Part shown: positions 42,709 to 50,915 of the stretch, one piece after another
Layout of the letters: each line of letters begins with the position of its first letter
How positions within the stretch are numbered: position 1 is the stretch's first letter
Assembly: GCA_000620185.1 (NCBI GenBank)
Contig: KK211088.1
Coordinates: 202,498-266,497 of the forward strand
Source of the DNA: Geodermatophilaceae bacterium URHB0062
GTDB lineage: Bacteria; Actinomycetota; Actinomycetes; Mycobacteriales; Geodermatophilaceae
DNA length: 64,000 nucleotides
Reading direction: 5' to 3'
Translations under genes and position numbers: made by a program
The notes under the pieces: generated by a model
What the model saw: only the letters and a program-made list of their open reading frames with translations
Databases searched by the model: none
What the model was told of the DNA's origin: nothing

Positions 42709-43890
42709 GTGAGCTTCGAAGCACCGCGTTTTGTGCGCAATCTGGCCTGGTCCTTGCGACATTTCGGGTGGGTGGTCGCGGTCTGCGTGCTGGCGGGAGC
42801 CGCGGCTCCGCTCCTGGTCGCGCCGACCGTGCGCCTCTACCAGGCCGATGCGCTGGTCGTCGCGCGCCAGCTCACCGTCAACGCCAAGGTGCTGCCCGCG
42901 CTCGCAGAGTCGGTGTTCGCCGACGGCGCCGTGGCGACCGCCGTCGCGAAGGATCCGGCGGTGGGCGGGCAGACCGCCGGCCTCGTCCCCGACAAGGTGT
43001 CCGTGGTGACCGGCCCCGACTCCATCACGATGGTGGTGCAGGTCCGCGACGAGGACCCGGGCACGGCCGCGCGGCTCTCCGACCTCGCCGCGAACGCCTT
43101 CGCCACCGAACTCAACCGTGCGGGTGCCGGCGTCGGCGCCTTCTCCGTCCAGAGCAAGGCGGTCATCCCCACAGCGCCGCTCGACGTCCTCTCCGATCGC
43201 GTGCGCGCCGGGCTCGGCGCGCTGGCCGGCCTCATCGTGGGTCTGGGTCTCGTCGCGCTGATCGCGGCCGTCCGCCGGCCCTGCGTGACGTCCGGGGACG
43301 TCGACAGCGCCGTGGGCGTGCCGCTGCTGGGCACGGTGGAGCTGCCGCGCGCGGCGCCCGGCGTCTTCCTCGGCGCTCGCGGGGTGCACGGCATCGCCAC
43401 GGTGACCCGCTGGCTGGCCTCGGCCCCACCCGGACGACTGACGCTCATCAGCGAACCGTCCGCCGAGGGCATGCGCCATCGGATCTTCGTCATGGTCGCC
43501 ATCGCGATGTCCCGCGTCCGCACCGTGCGCCTGCAGGCCCGCCGTGAGGTCGTCGAGGCCGTCCGGCAGCACGTCCCCCGCGACACGGACGGCCCGGCCC
43601 CCCGGCCACGCCACGAGGAGACCGGCGAGCTCATGTTCATCGACGGGGGATCGCCGTTCGAGCTCGTGGACCCGGCCGCGACCCCGGCGCACGTGGTCGC
43701 GGTGGCGCCGCTGGGGATCTCGCAGCGGCGGCTGCGGTCCCTCGCGCTGGACTACCGCAGCGGCGGGCTGGTCGGCGTCATCCTCGTCCAGCGCCGCCTT
43801 CGCCTGGGCCGGACGAGCGCGGTCGACTCCCCCCGCGCGCGGGCGCCCCGGACACGTGACCTGCCGGCCCCGGAACCGGAGCCGGCATGA
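42709..43890 (+). CDS. Second Wzc/Wzz-type co-polymerase with degenerate kinase domain
   Basis: The 393-residue protein has spans near 20-40 and 168-188 around an extracytoplasmic domain. The cytoplasmic part contains TSGDVDSAVGVPLLGTVELP, a Walker A position reading SEPSAEGMRHR at 248-258 and a Walker B-like FIDGGSP at 310-316. It parallels the protein at 34853 segment by segment (SGSVEEATGVPGLGTV versus SGDVDSAVGVPLLGTV). Walker A lysine is missing in both. The tail is Arg/Pro-rich without a tyrosine cluster. Two copies suggest two polymers or a hetero-oligomeric length regulator. Confidence 0.8.
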   Translation: MSFEAPRFVRNLAWSLRHFGWVVAVCVLAGAAAPLLVAPTVRLYQADALVVARQLTVNAKVLPALAESVFADGAVATAVAKDPAVGGQTAGLVPDKVSVVTGPDSITMVVQVRDEDPGTAARLSDLAANAFATELNRAGAGVGAFSVQSKAVIPTAPLDVLSDRVRAGLGALAGLIVGLGLVALIAAVRRPCVTSGDVDSAVGVPLLGTVELPRAAPGVFLGARGVHGIATVTRWLASAPPGRLTLISEPSAEGMRHRIFVMVAIAMSRVRTVRLQARREVVEAVRQHVPRDTDGPAPRPRHEETGELMFIDGGSPFELVDPAATPAHVVAVAPLGISQRRLRSLALDYRSGGLVGVILVQRRLRLGRTSAVDSPRARAPRTRDLPAPEPEPA

Positions 43891-45599
43891 CCCGGAGGTC
43901 CCGGGCACTGCGGCTGTGCCTGGTCGGTCTGCTGGCGGCGTTGGCCACGACCGGCGGCCTCGCCCCGGCCGCGGCCGACGAAGGCGCCGTGCCGCGCACC
44001 TACCAGGGCGGCGTCTACAGCAGGTCCTACCCGGTGCCACCGACCCAGGGCGAGAACCAGAGCAAGCTGTGGTTCCACGCCGATGCCTGGTGGGCGCTGC
44101 TCGTGGAACCGACGGGCCGCTCCCTGCGCGTCTTCGAGCTCATGCCCGATCACACCTGGCGCGCGACCTCCGCGGTCGTCAACAACGCCGTCGGTGACGT
44201 CGGGGACGCGCTGCTGGACGGCGACACGGTCCACGTCCTGACGCGGCGCAGCGACGCGTCGCTGGACTACGTGCGACTGACCTTCGACGCCGCGGCACGC
44301 GACTACCACGTCACTCAGACGTCGCTGGTGATCTCCCGCAAGTCCCCGTCGCCCGCCACGATCGCGAAGGACTCGGCCGGCACGCTCTGGGTCGGCTACG
44401 CCAACGCCACCAACGTGGTCGTGACCCACAGCGAGGACGGCGGCCAGACCTGGGACCGGGTCGTGACCCTGGCGACCGTGTCCTCGGGCACCCCGGAGGC
44501 CGGCGAGCTGGTGGCGTTCGACGACCGCATCGGGATGCTGTGGTCCGACCAGGCCGCCCACGCGTTCCGGTTCGCCTCGCACCGAACGGGCGACGACCCC
44601 ACCGTGTGGACCCACGAGGTGGCCGCGTCCGGGCCGACCGTGGCCGACAACCACGTCAGCCTCGCCCACATCCCGGGGTCGGCCGGCGACATCCTGGTGG
44701 CCGCGGTCAAGACCAGCGACGCGGGCCGCACGGGCGACAACGCCGCCGGAGCCATCAACATGCTGGTCCGCAAGCCCGGCGGAGGATGGGCCACCGTGCC
44801 CGTCAGCACGGTCGCCGACGGGCTCAACGACCCTGTTGTCCAGGTCGACCTGGTCACGCGGAGGGTGCACGTCTTCGCCACACACGACGTGTCCATCGTC
44901 GATAAGACGGCGCCGCTCGACAACATCCGGTTCGCGCCGGGCATCGGCGAGATCTTCGTGAACGGCACGGGGCATCAGCTGAGCGACCCGACGACGGCGA
45001 AGGCTCCCGCCGACGCCCGGTCCGGCCTGGTCGTCCTGGCCAGTGACAGCCACAGCTTCACGTACCGCCACGCGGAGGTCGCCCTCACCCCACCCACGCC
45101 GGTCGCCGATCCCGCGGACCACACGCCCCCCACGCCGCCGTCCGCCGTGCACGCGCAGGCGATCTCGCCGGAGTCCGTCGTCGTCGCCTGGAGCCCGGCC
45201 AACGACGGGACCCGGTGGTTCCCGGGCGAGACGGGGGTGCCGGTGGCGGGTTACATCGTGGCGCGGAACGGCAAGCAGCTGGCCACGGTGACGTCCACCG
45301 CGATGGAGGACGAGCCGCGGACGGCGGACCAGGCGGCCTACTCGACGTCGTTCGAGTACACCGTCACGGCCGTCGACGCCTCCGGCAACCGCTCCGCCCC
45401 GGTGACGCTCTCGGTCGAGCTGCCGGGCTCGCAGCAGCCGCGCGTCCTGGTGATCGGGGCGTTCGTCCTGCTCGGGCTCGCCGCACTGATCATCGTGTGG
45501 CACCTGCTGGACCGCCGCGCCATCGCCCGCGCCGAGCGGTCGCCGCGCACGCCGGAGCCGGTGTTCGAAGAGCCGCGGAGCCCGACCCCGGTCTCCTGA
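43887..45599 (+). CDS. Secreted sialidase-like propeller protein with Fn3 domain and C-terminal anchor
   Basis: ATG 43887 overlaps the co-polymerase stop (ATGA). The 570-residue protein has a Sec signal (RLCLVGLLAALATTGGLAPA). Propeller-like repeats include the Asp-box THSEDGGQTWDRV. An Fn3-type module near residues 415-510 (PPSAVHAQAISPESVVVAW) is followed by a membrane span (VLVIGAFVLLGLAALIIVW) and a short basic tail. The protein would face outwards, anchored at the membrane next to the polymer export machinery. Catalytic residues of a sialidase are not evident, so a binding role is as likely. Confidence 0.75.
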   Translation: MTRRSRALRLCLVGLLAALATTGGLAPAAADEGAVPRTYQGGVYSRSYPVPPTQGENQSKLWFHADAWWALLVEPTGRSLRVFELMPDHTWRATSAVVNNAVGDVGDALLDGDTVHVLTRRSDASLDYVRLTFDAAARDYHVTQTSLVISRKSPSPATIAKDSAGTLWVGYANATNVVVTHSEDGGQTWDRVVTLATVSSGTPEAGELVAFDDRIGMLWSDQAAHAFRFASHRTGDDPTVWTHEVAASGPTVADNHVSLAHIPGSAGDILVAAVKTSDAGRTGDNAAGAINMLVRKPGGGWATVPVSTVADGLNDPVVQVDLVTRRVHVFATHDVSIVDKTAPLDNIRFAPGIGEIFVNGTGHQLSDPTTAKAPADARSGLVVLASDSHSFTYRHAEVALTPPTPVADPADHTPPTPPSAVHAQAISPESVVVAWSPANDGTRWFPGETGVPVAGYIVARNGKQLATVTSTAMEDEPRTADQAAYSTSFEYTVTAVDASGNRSAPVTLSVELPGSQQPRVLVIGAFVLLGLAALIIVWHLLDRRAIARAERSPRTPEPVFEEPRSPTPVS

Positions 45600-45631
45600 T
45601 CGCCGCCGGCGCCGTCCACCCAACGCGATGA

Positions 45632-45680
45632 AGTGCGCGCAGGCCCCCTTCGAACGCTTCGAAGGGGGCCTAAATGCACT
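45632..45680. repeat. 49-bp palindromic element, probably also a bidirectional terminator
   Basis: Outer arms AGTGC (45632-45636) and GCACT (45676-45680) enclose inner 14-bp perfect arms (45641-45654 and 45658-45671) with a CGC loop. It lies between convergent stops, and its last base is the first base of the AbiEi-like stop codon. A related, internally deleted copy is at 46675-46709 on the other side of the gene. Confidence 0.6.
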
Positions 45681-46588
45681 CAGTCGAGGCCGAACAACGC
45701 GCGTCGGGCGGTGTATGCGGCGAGGATCTCCCGCCGGCAACTTCCAGGCTCCGTGGTCAGACGACGGTGCGCGAACCGCAGCGTCTGCCACCCGATCGTC
45801 GCCAGGAGGGCATCGCGGCGGATGTCCCTCTCCCGCTGCTCGCGCGAGCCGTGCCAGGCGGCGCCGTCCATCTCGACGGCGAGCCTGACCTCGTCGTAGG
45901 CGGCGTCGAGCACGAATGTCTCGCGTCCGACGAGGACACGCCGCTGCTGGACGAACGGCGGCATGCCGGCCGCACGGAGCACCTCCAGACAGCCCCAGAT
46001 CTCCAGTTCGCTCTGGCAGCCGTCGGCGAGGAGGCCGATCAGCTGCAGCAGCGCGGCCCGGCCGGGGAGACAGGGACGCCGTCCCACCTCGTCGAGCAGT
46101 TGGCGCGGCAGACAGAGGCGACGGCGGACCGCTCCGATCGTCGCTGCTCGGACGTCGGCTCGGGACAGGCCATCCGGTCTCCCCCAGGAGTCGACGACCG
46201 CTCGCTCCACGCACGTGACGGGCAGCCCGTCGACGCGCCGGATGGTGTCGCGCAGCTCTCGTGTCCGGTGCAGCACCACGCCGTCGTCGCCGCGTCCGCT
46301 GCGCGTGTGGGCGACGGTGATGTGGAGCGGGCCCGCTGCCGGGGTAAGGTCCCAGACGGCCAGGGCGGATCGGTGGCTCACCACTCCGCCGGTGGCATGT
46401 ACTCCGGCCTCGAGTTGTGCACGCCAGTTCCGGGCAGCGGCGGGGACCGCGTACACACCCGGATGCAGCCGCTCCAGCCGACCGGCACGGACCCAGCGCG
46501 CGACGGTCTTCGGGTCGACCTGCTTCACCAGGGCGTGCCAGTCGATCCAGCCGTCGGGTCCCACGACGGCGTCCAGGTCATGAGTCAC
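45680..46588 (-). CDS. AbiEi-like/DUF559 protein (antitoxin-type HTH plus Vsr-like nuclease domain)
   Basis: The 302-residue protein has an N-terminal winged-helix region as in type IV AbiEi antitoxins (VARWVRAGRLERLHPGVYAV), a middle domain SHRSALAVWDL with promoter-type contacts, and a C-terminal DUF559 domain. The latter contains VLDAAYDEVRLAVEMDGAAW, RERDIRRDALL and WQTLRFA, the Vsr-like endonuclease signature. Such genes are frequent and mobile in actinobacteria; function is unproven. No AbiEii toxin partner is adjacent. GTG 46588. It interrupts the polysaccharide locus between repeat copies. Confidence 0.8.
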   Translation of the reverse strand: MTHDLDAVVGPDGWIDWHALVKQVDPKTVARWVRAGRLERLHPGVYAVPAAARNWRAQLEAGVHATGGVVSHRSALAVWDLTPAAGPLHITVAHTRSGRGDDGVVLHRTRELRDTIRRVDGLPVTCVERAVVDSWGRPDGLSRADVRAATIGAVRRRLCLPRQLLDEVGRRPCLPGRAALLQLIGLLADGCQSELEIWGCLEVLRAAGMPPFVQQRRVLVGRETFVLDAAYDEVRLAVEMDGAAWHGSREQRERDIRRDALLATIGWQTLRFAHRRLTTEPGSCRREILAAYTARRALFGLD

Positions 46589-46674
46589 CCGGTCAGCCTG
46601 CTGACCGCGCAGCAGTGGTGACACGGTTCGCGCGGATCTGTGGACGGCGACCGTCGAGCGTGTGCGCCGACGGG

Positions 46675-46709
46675 GCATTCGAGCGCTCAGAACGGGCCCT
46701 CAGCGCACT
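46675..46709. repeat. Partial copy of the palindromic element at 45632
   Basis: GCATTC is followed by the centre GAGCGCTC, one inner arm CAGAACGGGCCCT and the outer end CAGCGCACT. The left inner arm is missing. Outer ends match those of the 45632 element in inverted order. It occupies the 173-base gap between the AbiEi-like gene and the phosphoglycosyltransferase gene. Confidence 0.45.
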
Positions 46710-46761
46710 CCCTTGCGCGGGGGCCCAGCCAGAGACGCAGGATGGCCGACGGGTCCGGCGA

Positions 46762-48201
46762 TCAGCGGCCGGCGGCGCGGAGCACCTGAGCGGCGGTCCG
46801 GAGCAAGATCTTGACGTCGCCCCACATCGACCAGTTCTCGATGTAGAAGTTGTCGAAGCGCGCCCGGTCGGAGATGGACGTGTCGCCCCGCAGGCCGTGG
46901 ACCTGCGCCCACCCCGTGAGGCCCACCGGCACGCGGTGGCGCGCCATGTACCACGGGAACTGGCCGGCGAACTCGCTGACGAAGTAGGGCCGCTCGGGTC
47001 GTGGACCCACCAGGCTCATGTCACCGCGCAGCACGTTCCACAGCTGCGGGAGCTCGTCGAGGGAGGTGCGCCGCAACAGCTTCCCGATCGGACCGAGCCG
47101 CTGGTCGTCACCGATGTTCCAGTTGGTGGATGCCTCCTCGCCGGCGGGCTTGAGCGAGCAGAACTTCAGCAGGGTGAACGACTGGCCGTCGAGCCCGACG
47201 CGTGTCTGGCGGAACAGCACGCACCGGGTCTCCCAGAAGCTCCCGAGCATGCACAGGAGAAGAACGGGGCTGAGCACCAGGAGCAGCAGGCCGGAGAGGA
47301 CGGCGTCGAAGATCCGCTTGCCGCTCCACGCCCTGGTCCGGAACGGGGCCCGCCGCATGCGCACGACCGGCATGCCCCAGAGGACCTCGGTGTCCTTCGT
47401 GACCGTGTGCACCTCGAACAGCCGCGGCACGAAGAGGATCTCGCAGGCCAGCCGGTCGCAGGCCCGGAGCAACGGGACGATCTGGTGCGCCCGGAGGGAA
47501 CCGAAGGTGACGATGACGAGGTCGACCCGGCGTTCCAGCACGACGTCGGTGAGTGCCGCGTAGCCGCCCAGCAGAGGAACGGGGCGTTCGTCCTCGCTCA
47601 GCAACGGGTCGTCGTCGAGCATCCCCTTGAGGATGAGCCCGTACTCGGGGTGGTCCTCGAGGTTCTGGGCGAGCAGGCCCGACACGCTGCCCGCCCCGAG
47701 CATGAGCGCACGCTGCTTCAGCCGGCCACGACGTCTCGCTCCCCGGATGACGGCGTAGGCGGCCGTCCGGCAGAGGATGCAGAGGACGCCGAAGAGGGCG
47801 CACGTCACCAGGCGGGCGATACCGGCCCGCCCGTCGTTCAGGCCGCCGAGCACCATCGCGAGGGCGCCCGCCGCGAGCGAGCGCCCCAGGATGTCGGGGA
47901 TGTCGTCGAGCACGGACAGGTTCAGCCGGGGCCGGAAGAGGCCGCCGGTGTGGAAGAGCCCCAGGATCAGGAGCAGGACGACGAGGGTCTTCCAGCTCGG
48001 CTTGGACGTGAGCGCCATGGCCACGGCGAACGCGAGAAGGTCGGCGCACACCAGGGTCGAGCGGATCAGGACCCTGCGCTTACGGCCACGCCTGCGCCCG
48101 ACGGAGAGCCGGCCGACAGCGGTAGCGCCCGAGAGGGACTGGACCGTGTTGCCCGAGAGCCGAACCGTCTGTCCCTCGAGAGATCGCGCTTTCAGGCCCA
48201 C
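46762..48201 (-). CDS. Undecaprenyl-phosphate sugar phosphotransferase (polyprenyl glycosylphosphotransferase)
   Basis: The 479-residue protein has an N-terminal set of four membrane segments and a CoA-binding-like middle domain (ALMLGAGSVSGLLAQNL). The C-terminal WbaP/CpsE-type catalytic domain shows KRIFDAVLSGLLLLVLSPV, FRQTRVGLDG, RRTSLDELPQLWNVL, SLVGPRPERP and GLTGWAQVHG. It transfers a sugar-1-phosphate to undecaprenyl phosphate and so starts repeat-unit assembly. GTG 48201 follows GTGAGCTGAG. The upstream region holds ACGGGGA on the minus strand (48326-48320). It is the only initiating enzyme visible here. Confidence 0.9.
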   Translation of the reverse strand: MGLKARSLEGQTVRLSGNTVQSLSGATAVGRLSVGRRRGRKRRVLIRSTLVCADLLAFAVAMALTSKPSWKTLVVLLLILGLFHTGGLFRPRLNLSVLDDIPDILGRSLAAGALAMVLGGLNDGRAGIARLVTCALFGVLCILCRTAAYAVIRGARRRGRLKQRALMLGAGSVSGLLAQNLEDHPEYGLILKGMLDDDPLLSEDERPVPLLGGYAALTDVVLERRVDLVIVTFGSLRAHQIVPLLRACDRLACEILFVPRLFEVHTVTKDTEVLWGMPVVRMRRAPFRTRAWSGKRIFDAVLSGLLLLVLSPVLLLCMLGSFWETRCVLFRQTRVGLDGQSFTLLKFCSLKPAGEEASTNWNIGDDQRLGPIGKLLRRTSLDELPQLWNVLRGDMSLVGPRPERPYFVSEFAGQFPWYMARHRVPVGLTGWAQVHGLRGDTSISDRARFDNFYIENWSMWGDVKILLRTAAQVLRAAGR

Positions 48202-48519
48202 CTCAGCTCACTTCCGAGGTCGCCGGGCGCGCTCGGCGCAGGGGGCCCCGGAAGTCCATGTCCGTGACCCCCCTCCGACAGCGCGTGTGCCGTTCCACTG
48301 CGTCGCTCGTCATCCCAGCTCCCCGTGCCGCTGAAGCGCCCTGCTGGAGTCCGGACCATAGGGAGGAAGGACCTGGAGCAACAGACTTCGCGTCACGCCG
48401 CGGACGCCGCCGGTGAGGCTTCCCCGTTTCCTGTACTTACCGGTCACGGATGCATACGCACCGTGGACTGCCACGGACGAGCGGTGGCGAGACCACTACT
48501 CGCGCGGGCCGAGACGTCC

Positions 48520-48525
48520 TATGGT
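48520..48525 (+). promoter_or_regulatory. Candidate -10 box of the TauE/SafE gene
   Basis: TATGGT gives a leader of about 80 bases to GTG 48612, with ACGGGG at 48607-48612. It lies in a 410-base divergent region (48202-48611) that otherwise shows no hairpin or small ORF I would trust. Confidence 0.35.
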
Positions 48526-48611
48526 CGGCGCCCAGCCACGAGCCCCGCGAACGACGGCGGGGCCCGGGCCGGAAAACCACGAAGGTGCTGCTCGCCCGAC
48601 CGAGACACGGG

Positions 48612-49583
48612 GTGGACGTGGACTGGAATCCCGCGATCGCGGTTGCCGGACTGCTGGTAGGCGTCGTGGTCGGTCTGACCGGCATGGGCGGCGGCGCGCT
48701 CATGACGCCGATCCTGGTCTTCTTCTTCGGCGTCTCGCCGCTGGCCGCCGTCTCGAGCGACGTCGTCGCCAGCTTCTTCATGAAGCCCATCGGCGGCGTG
48801 GTCCATCTACGCCGCGGCACCGTCCACCTGGGCCTGGTGAAGCACCTGTGCCTCGGCTCGGTTCCCGGAGCGTTCGCCGGTGTCCTCCTGCTGCGGCTCA
48901 TCGGCAAGGAGGGCAACCTGCAGGAGATCCTCCTGATCGGCCTGGGGATCGTCCTGGTGCTGGCCGCGCTCGCCATGGCCGCGAAGTCCTACCTCAAGCT
49001 CCTGGCGCGGGAGCGCCGCCGCGCCCGGGGTGCGGCGCCGGCGCCGGAGCGGACACTCCGCTCGGTCCCCGTCCGCCGGCTGCCCACGATCCTCGTCGGA
49101 GCCGTCGGCGGACTCGTGGTCGGGATGACGTCGGTCGGTGCGGGATCGCTGATGATCGTCTCGCTCCTGCTGCTCTACCCCTCGATCAAGGCCGGGCAGC
49201 TCGTGGGCACCGACCTGGTGCAGGCGGTCCCGCTCGTCGCCGCGGCGTCCCTGGGGCACATCCTGTTCGGCGACTTCACCCTCGGACTGACGGGCAGTGT
49301 GCTGGTCGGCGCCATCCCGGGCGTGTGGGTCGGCGCGCGCGTCTCGTCGCACGCCCCCGGCGGCCTCGTGCGGCGGGCACTGGCCATCGTTCTCCTCGCC
49401 TCGGGGGCGAAGCTCCTCGGCGCGTCGACGGGCATGGTGCTCGTCATCGTGATCGCGGCCCTGGTCGGCGGCGTGGCGGCGTGGGCGTGGGTGCGGGCGC
49501 GGCACGGCGAGGCGCCCCTGGCCCGTCAGCAGCGCCGTCGTCGGGAAGCGGCAGCGGCCCCCTCACCCGTGACGCCGGGCTGA
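48612..49583 (+). CDS. TauE/SafE family permease
   Basis: The 323-residue protein has two homologous halves of membrane segments. Each begins with the family motif: GLLVGVVVGLTGMGGGALMT near the N-terminus and GGLVVGMTSVGAGSLMI in the middle. A basic loop separates them (RERRRARGAAPAPERT). TauE/SafE proteins export sulfite, sulfoacetate or related anions. Next to a sulfated-polymer locus it could relieve sulfite from PAPS reduction or handle sulfonates; that is inference. GTG 48612 and GTG 48618 are both possible starts. Confidence 0.8.
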   Translation: MDVDWNPAIAVAGLLVGVVVGLTGMGGGALMTPILVFFFGVSPLAAVSSDVVASFFMKPIGGVVHLRRGTVHLGLVKHLCLGSVPGAFAGVLLLRLIGKEGNLQEILLIGLGIVLVLAALAMAAKSYLKLLARERRRARGAAPAPERTLRSVPVRRLPTILVGAVGGLVVGMTSVGAGSLMIVSLLLLYPSIKAGQLVGTDLVQAVPLVAAASLGHILFGDFTLGLTGSVLVGAIPGVWVGARVSSHAPGGLVRRALAIVLLASGAKLLGASTGMVLVIVIAALVGGVAAWAWVRARHGEAPLARQQRRRREAAAAPSPVTPG

Positions 49584-49790
49584 GGACGCCGGGGCCTGCA
49601 CCGACGCGCTCAGCACCTGGTCGACGGGTTCCGCGGCCTGGCTCGCGCGACGCTCCGGGGGAACGGTCGCGAGGCGGTCGAGCGCCTCGTCCTCGCGCAG
49701 CGCGCTCCGACCCAGGGCGGCCACGAAGACGGCCACCGGCACGGAGAGCACCAGCCAGATCACGAGCACCGTGATCACCATGTGGGTCAT
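49563..49790 (-). CDS. Small single-span membrane protein
   Basis: The 75-residue product is MTHMVITVLVIWLVLSVPVA plus a polar Ala/Ser/Arg-rich tail with REDEALDRLATVPPERR. One N-terminal membrane segment is followed by a cytoplasmic tail. I recall similar short proteins in related genera but no function. It overlaps the convergent permease end by 21 bases and lies downstream of galE and ugd in orientation. Confidence 0.55.
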   Translation of the reverse strand: MTHMVITVLVIWLVLSVPVAVFVAALGRSALREDEALDRLATVPPERRASQAAEPVDQVLSASVQAPASSARRHG

Positions 49791-49878
49791 CGTGGGCCGC
49801 GGGGCTGGCGCTCCGCTGACAGCAGGCTGTCCGGCTCCTGTCAGTCAGGTGACGAGTCGACGACACCCACCGGCCGGG

Positions 49879-50862
49879 TCAGGCGGCCCCGGCCGTGCGG
49901 GCGCTCCAGCCCTCCCAGGCCGAGGTGACCATGTCGCGCAGCCCGAACTGCGCCGTCCACCCGAGGGCCTCGCGGATGGCATCGGCCGAGGCCACGACGC
50001 GCGGCGGGTCCCCCGCCCGCCGCGCCACGACCGCCGGCTCGGCCCAGGAGTCGACGGTCGTGCCGGTGACCTCGCGGATCTCGTCGATCATCTCGCGCAC
50101 CGAGACGCCCTCGCCGCGGCCGACGTTCGCGGTCAACGCCGAGACGGTCCCCTCGTCGAGCGACCGCGCGGCGGCGACGTGCGCCGACGCGATGTCGGCG
50201 ACGTGCACGAAGTCCCGGATGCACGTCCCGTCCGGGGTCGGGAAGTCGTCGCCGAAGATCATCGGGGCCTGCCGCTGGTCGATCCGCCGGAAGACCATCG
50301 GCACGAGGTTGGCCTCGCCGCGGTCGGCGAGCTCCGGGCGGCCCGCGCCCGCGACGTTGAAGTAGCGGAGCGCCGCGTAGCGCAGGCCGGTGGCGCGGGC
50401 CACGTCGGCCAGCATGTGCTCGCCGATGAGCTTTGTCTGCCCGTACGGGTTCACCGGGCGGCACTCCGTGCTCTCCCGGACGAGGTCGACGTCGGGGGCG
50501 CCGTAGACGGCGGCGCTCGAGGAGAACACGAACGACCCGACCCCCGTGGCGGCGCCCGCGGCGAGCAGGCGGCGCAGCCCCTCCACGTTCTGCTCGTAGT
50601 AGAACAGCGGCTCGCGGACGGACTCGTCGACCGACTTCTTGGCCGCGATGTGGACGACGCCGGTCACGTCGTGCTCGCGCAGGGCGCGTTCCACGAGCGC
50701 CTGGTCGAGGACGCTGCCGTCGACGAAGGGGACGCCGGGGATGCGTGCGCGGTCGCCGGTCGAGAGGTCGTCCAGGACGACGACCTGCTCCCCCGCGTCG
50801 CACATCGCCGCGACGACGTGAGCGCCGATGTACCCCGCACCGCCCGTGATCAGCCAGCTCAT
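49879..50862 (-). CDS. galE: UDP-glucose 4-epimerase
   Basis: The 327-residue extended SDR protein has the NAD-binding LITGGAGYIGAHV, the catalytic SSSAAVYG and Y-x3-K in NPYGQTK, and RYFNVAGAG plus CIRDFVHVADIA near the active site. It interconverts UDP-glucose and UDP-galactose, or the N-acetyl forms. In this locus it supplies galactose-type donors. It lies 53 bases downstream of the UDP-glucose dehydrogenase gene on the same strand, so the two are likely co-transcribed. Confidence 0.9.
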   Translation of the reverse strand: MSWLITGGAGYIGAHVVAAMCDAGEQVVVLDDLSTGDRARIPGVPFVDGSVLDQALVERALREHDVTGVVHIAAKKSVDESVREPLFYYEQNVEGLRRLLAAGAATGVGSFVFSSSAAVYGAPDVDLVRESTECRPVNPYGQTKLIGEHMLADVARATGLRYAALRYFNVAGAGRPELADRGEANLVPMVFRRIDQRQAPMIFGDDFPTPDGTCIRDFVHVADIASAHVAAARSLDEGTVSALTANVGRGEGVSVREMIDEIREVTGTTVDSWAEPAVVARRAGDPPRVVASADAIREALGWTAQFGLRDMVTSAWEGWSARTAGAA

Positions 50863-50915
50863 CGGCGCAGCTTAGGCGGTGGGACCCACGGAATCGGCCG
50901 CACGAGGCGTGCCGC

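Noticed and set aside
45680-46588. Complete type IV toxin-antitoxin (AbiE) system
   Set aside because: Only the AbiEi/DUF559-like protein is present; no AbiEii nucleotidyltransferase toxin lies on either side.
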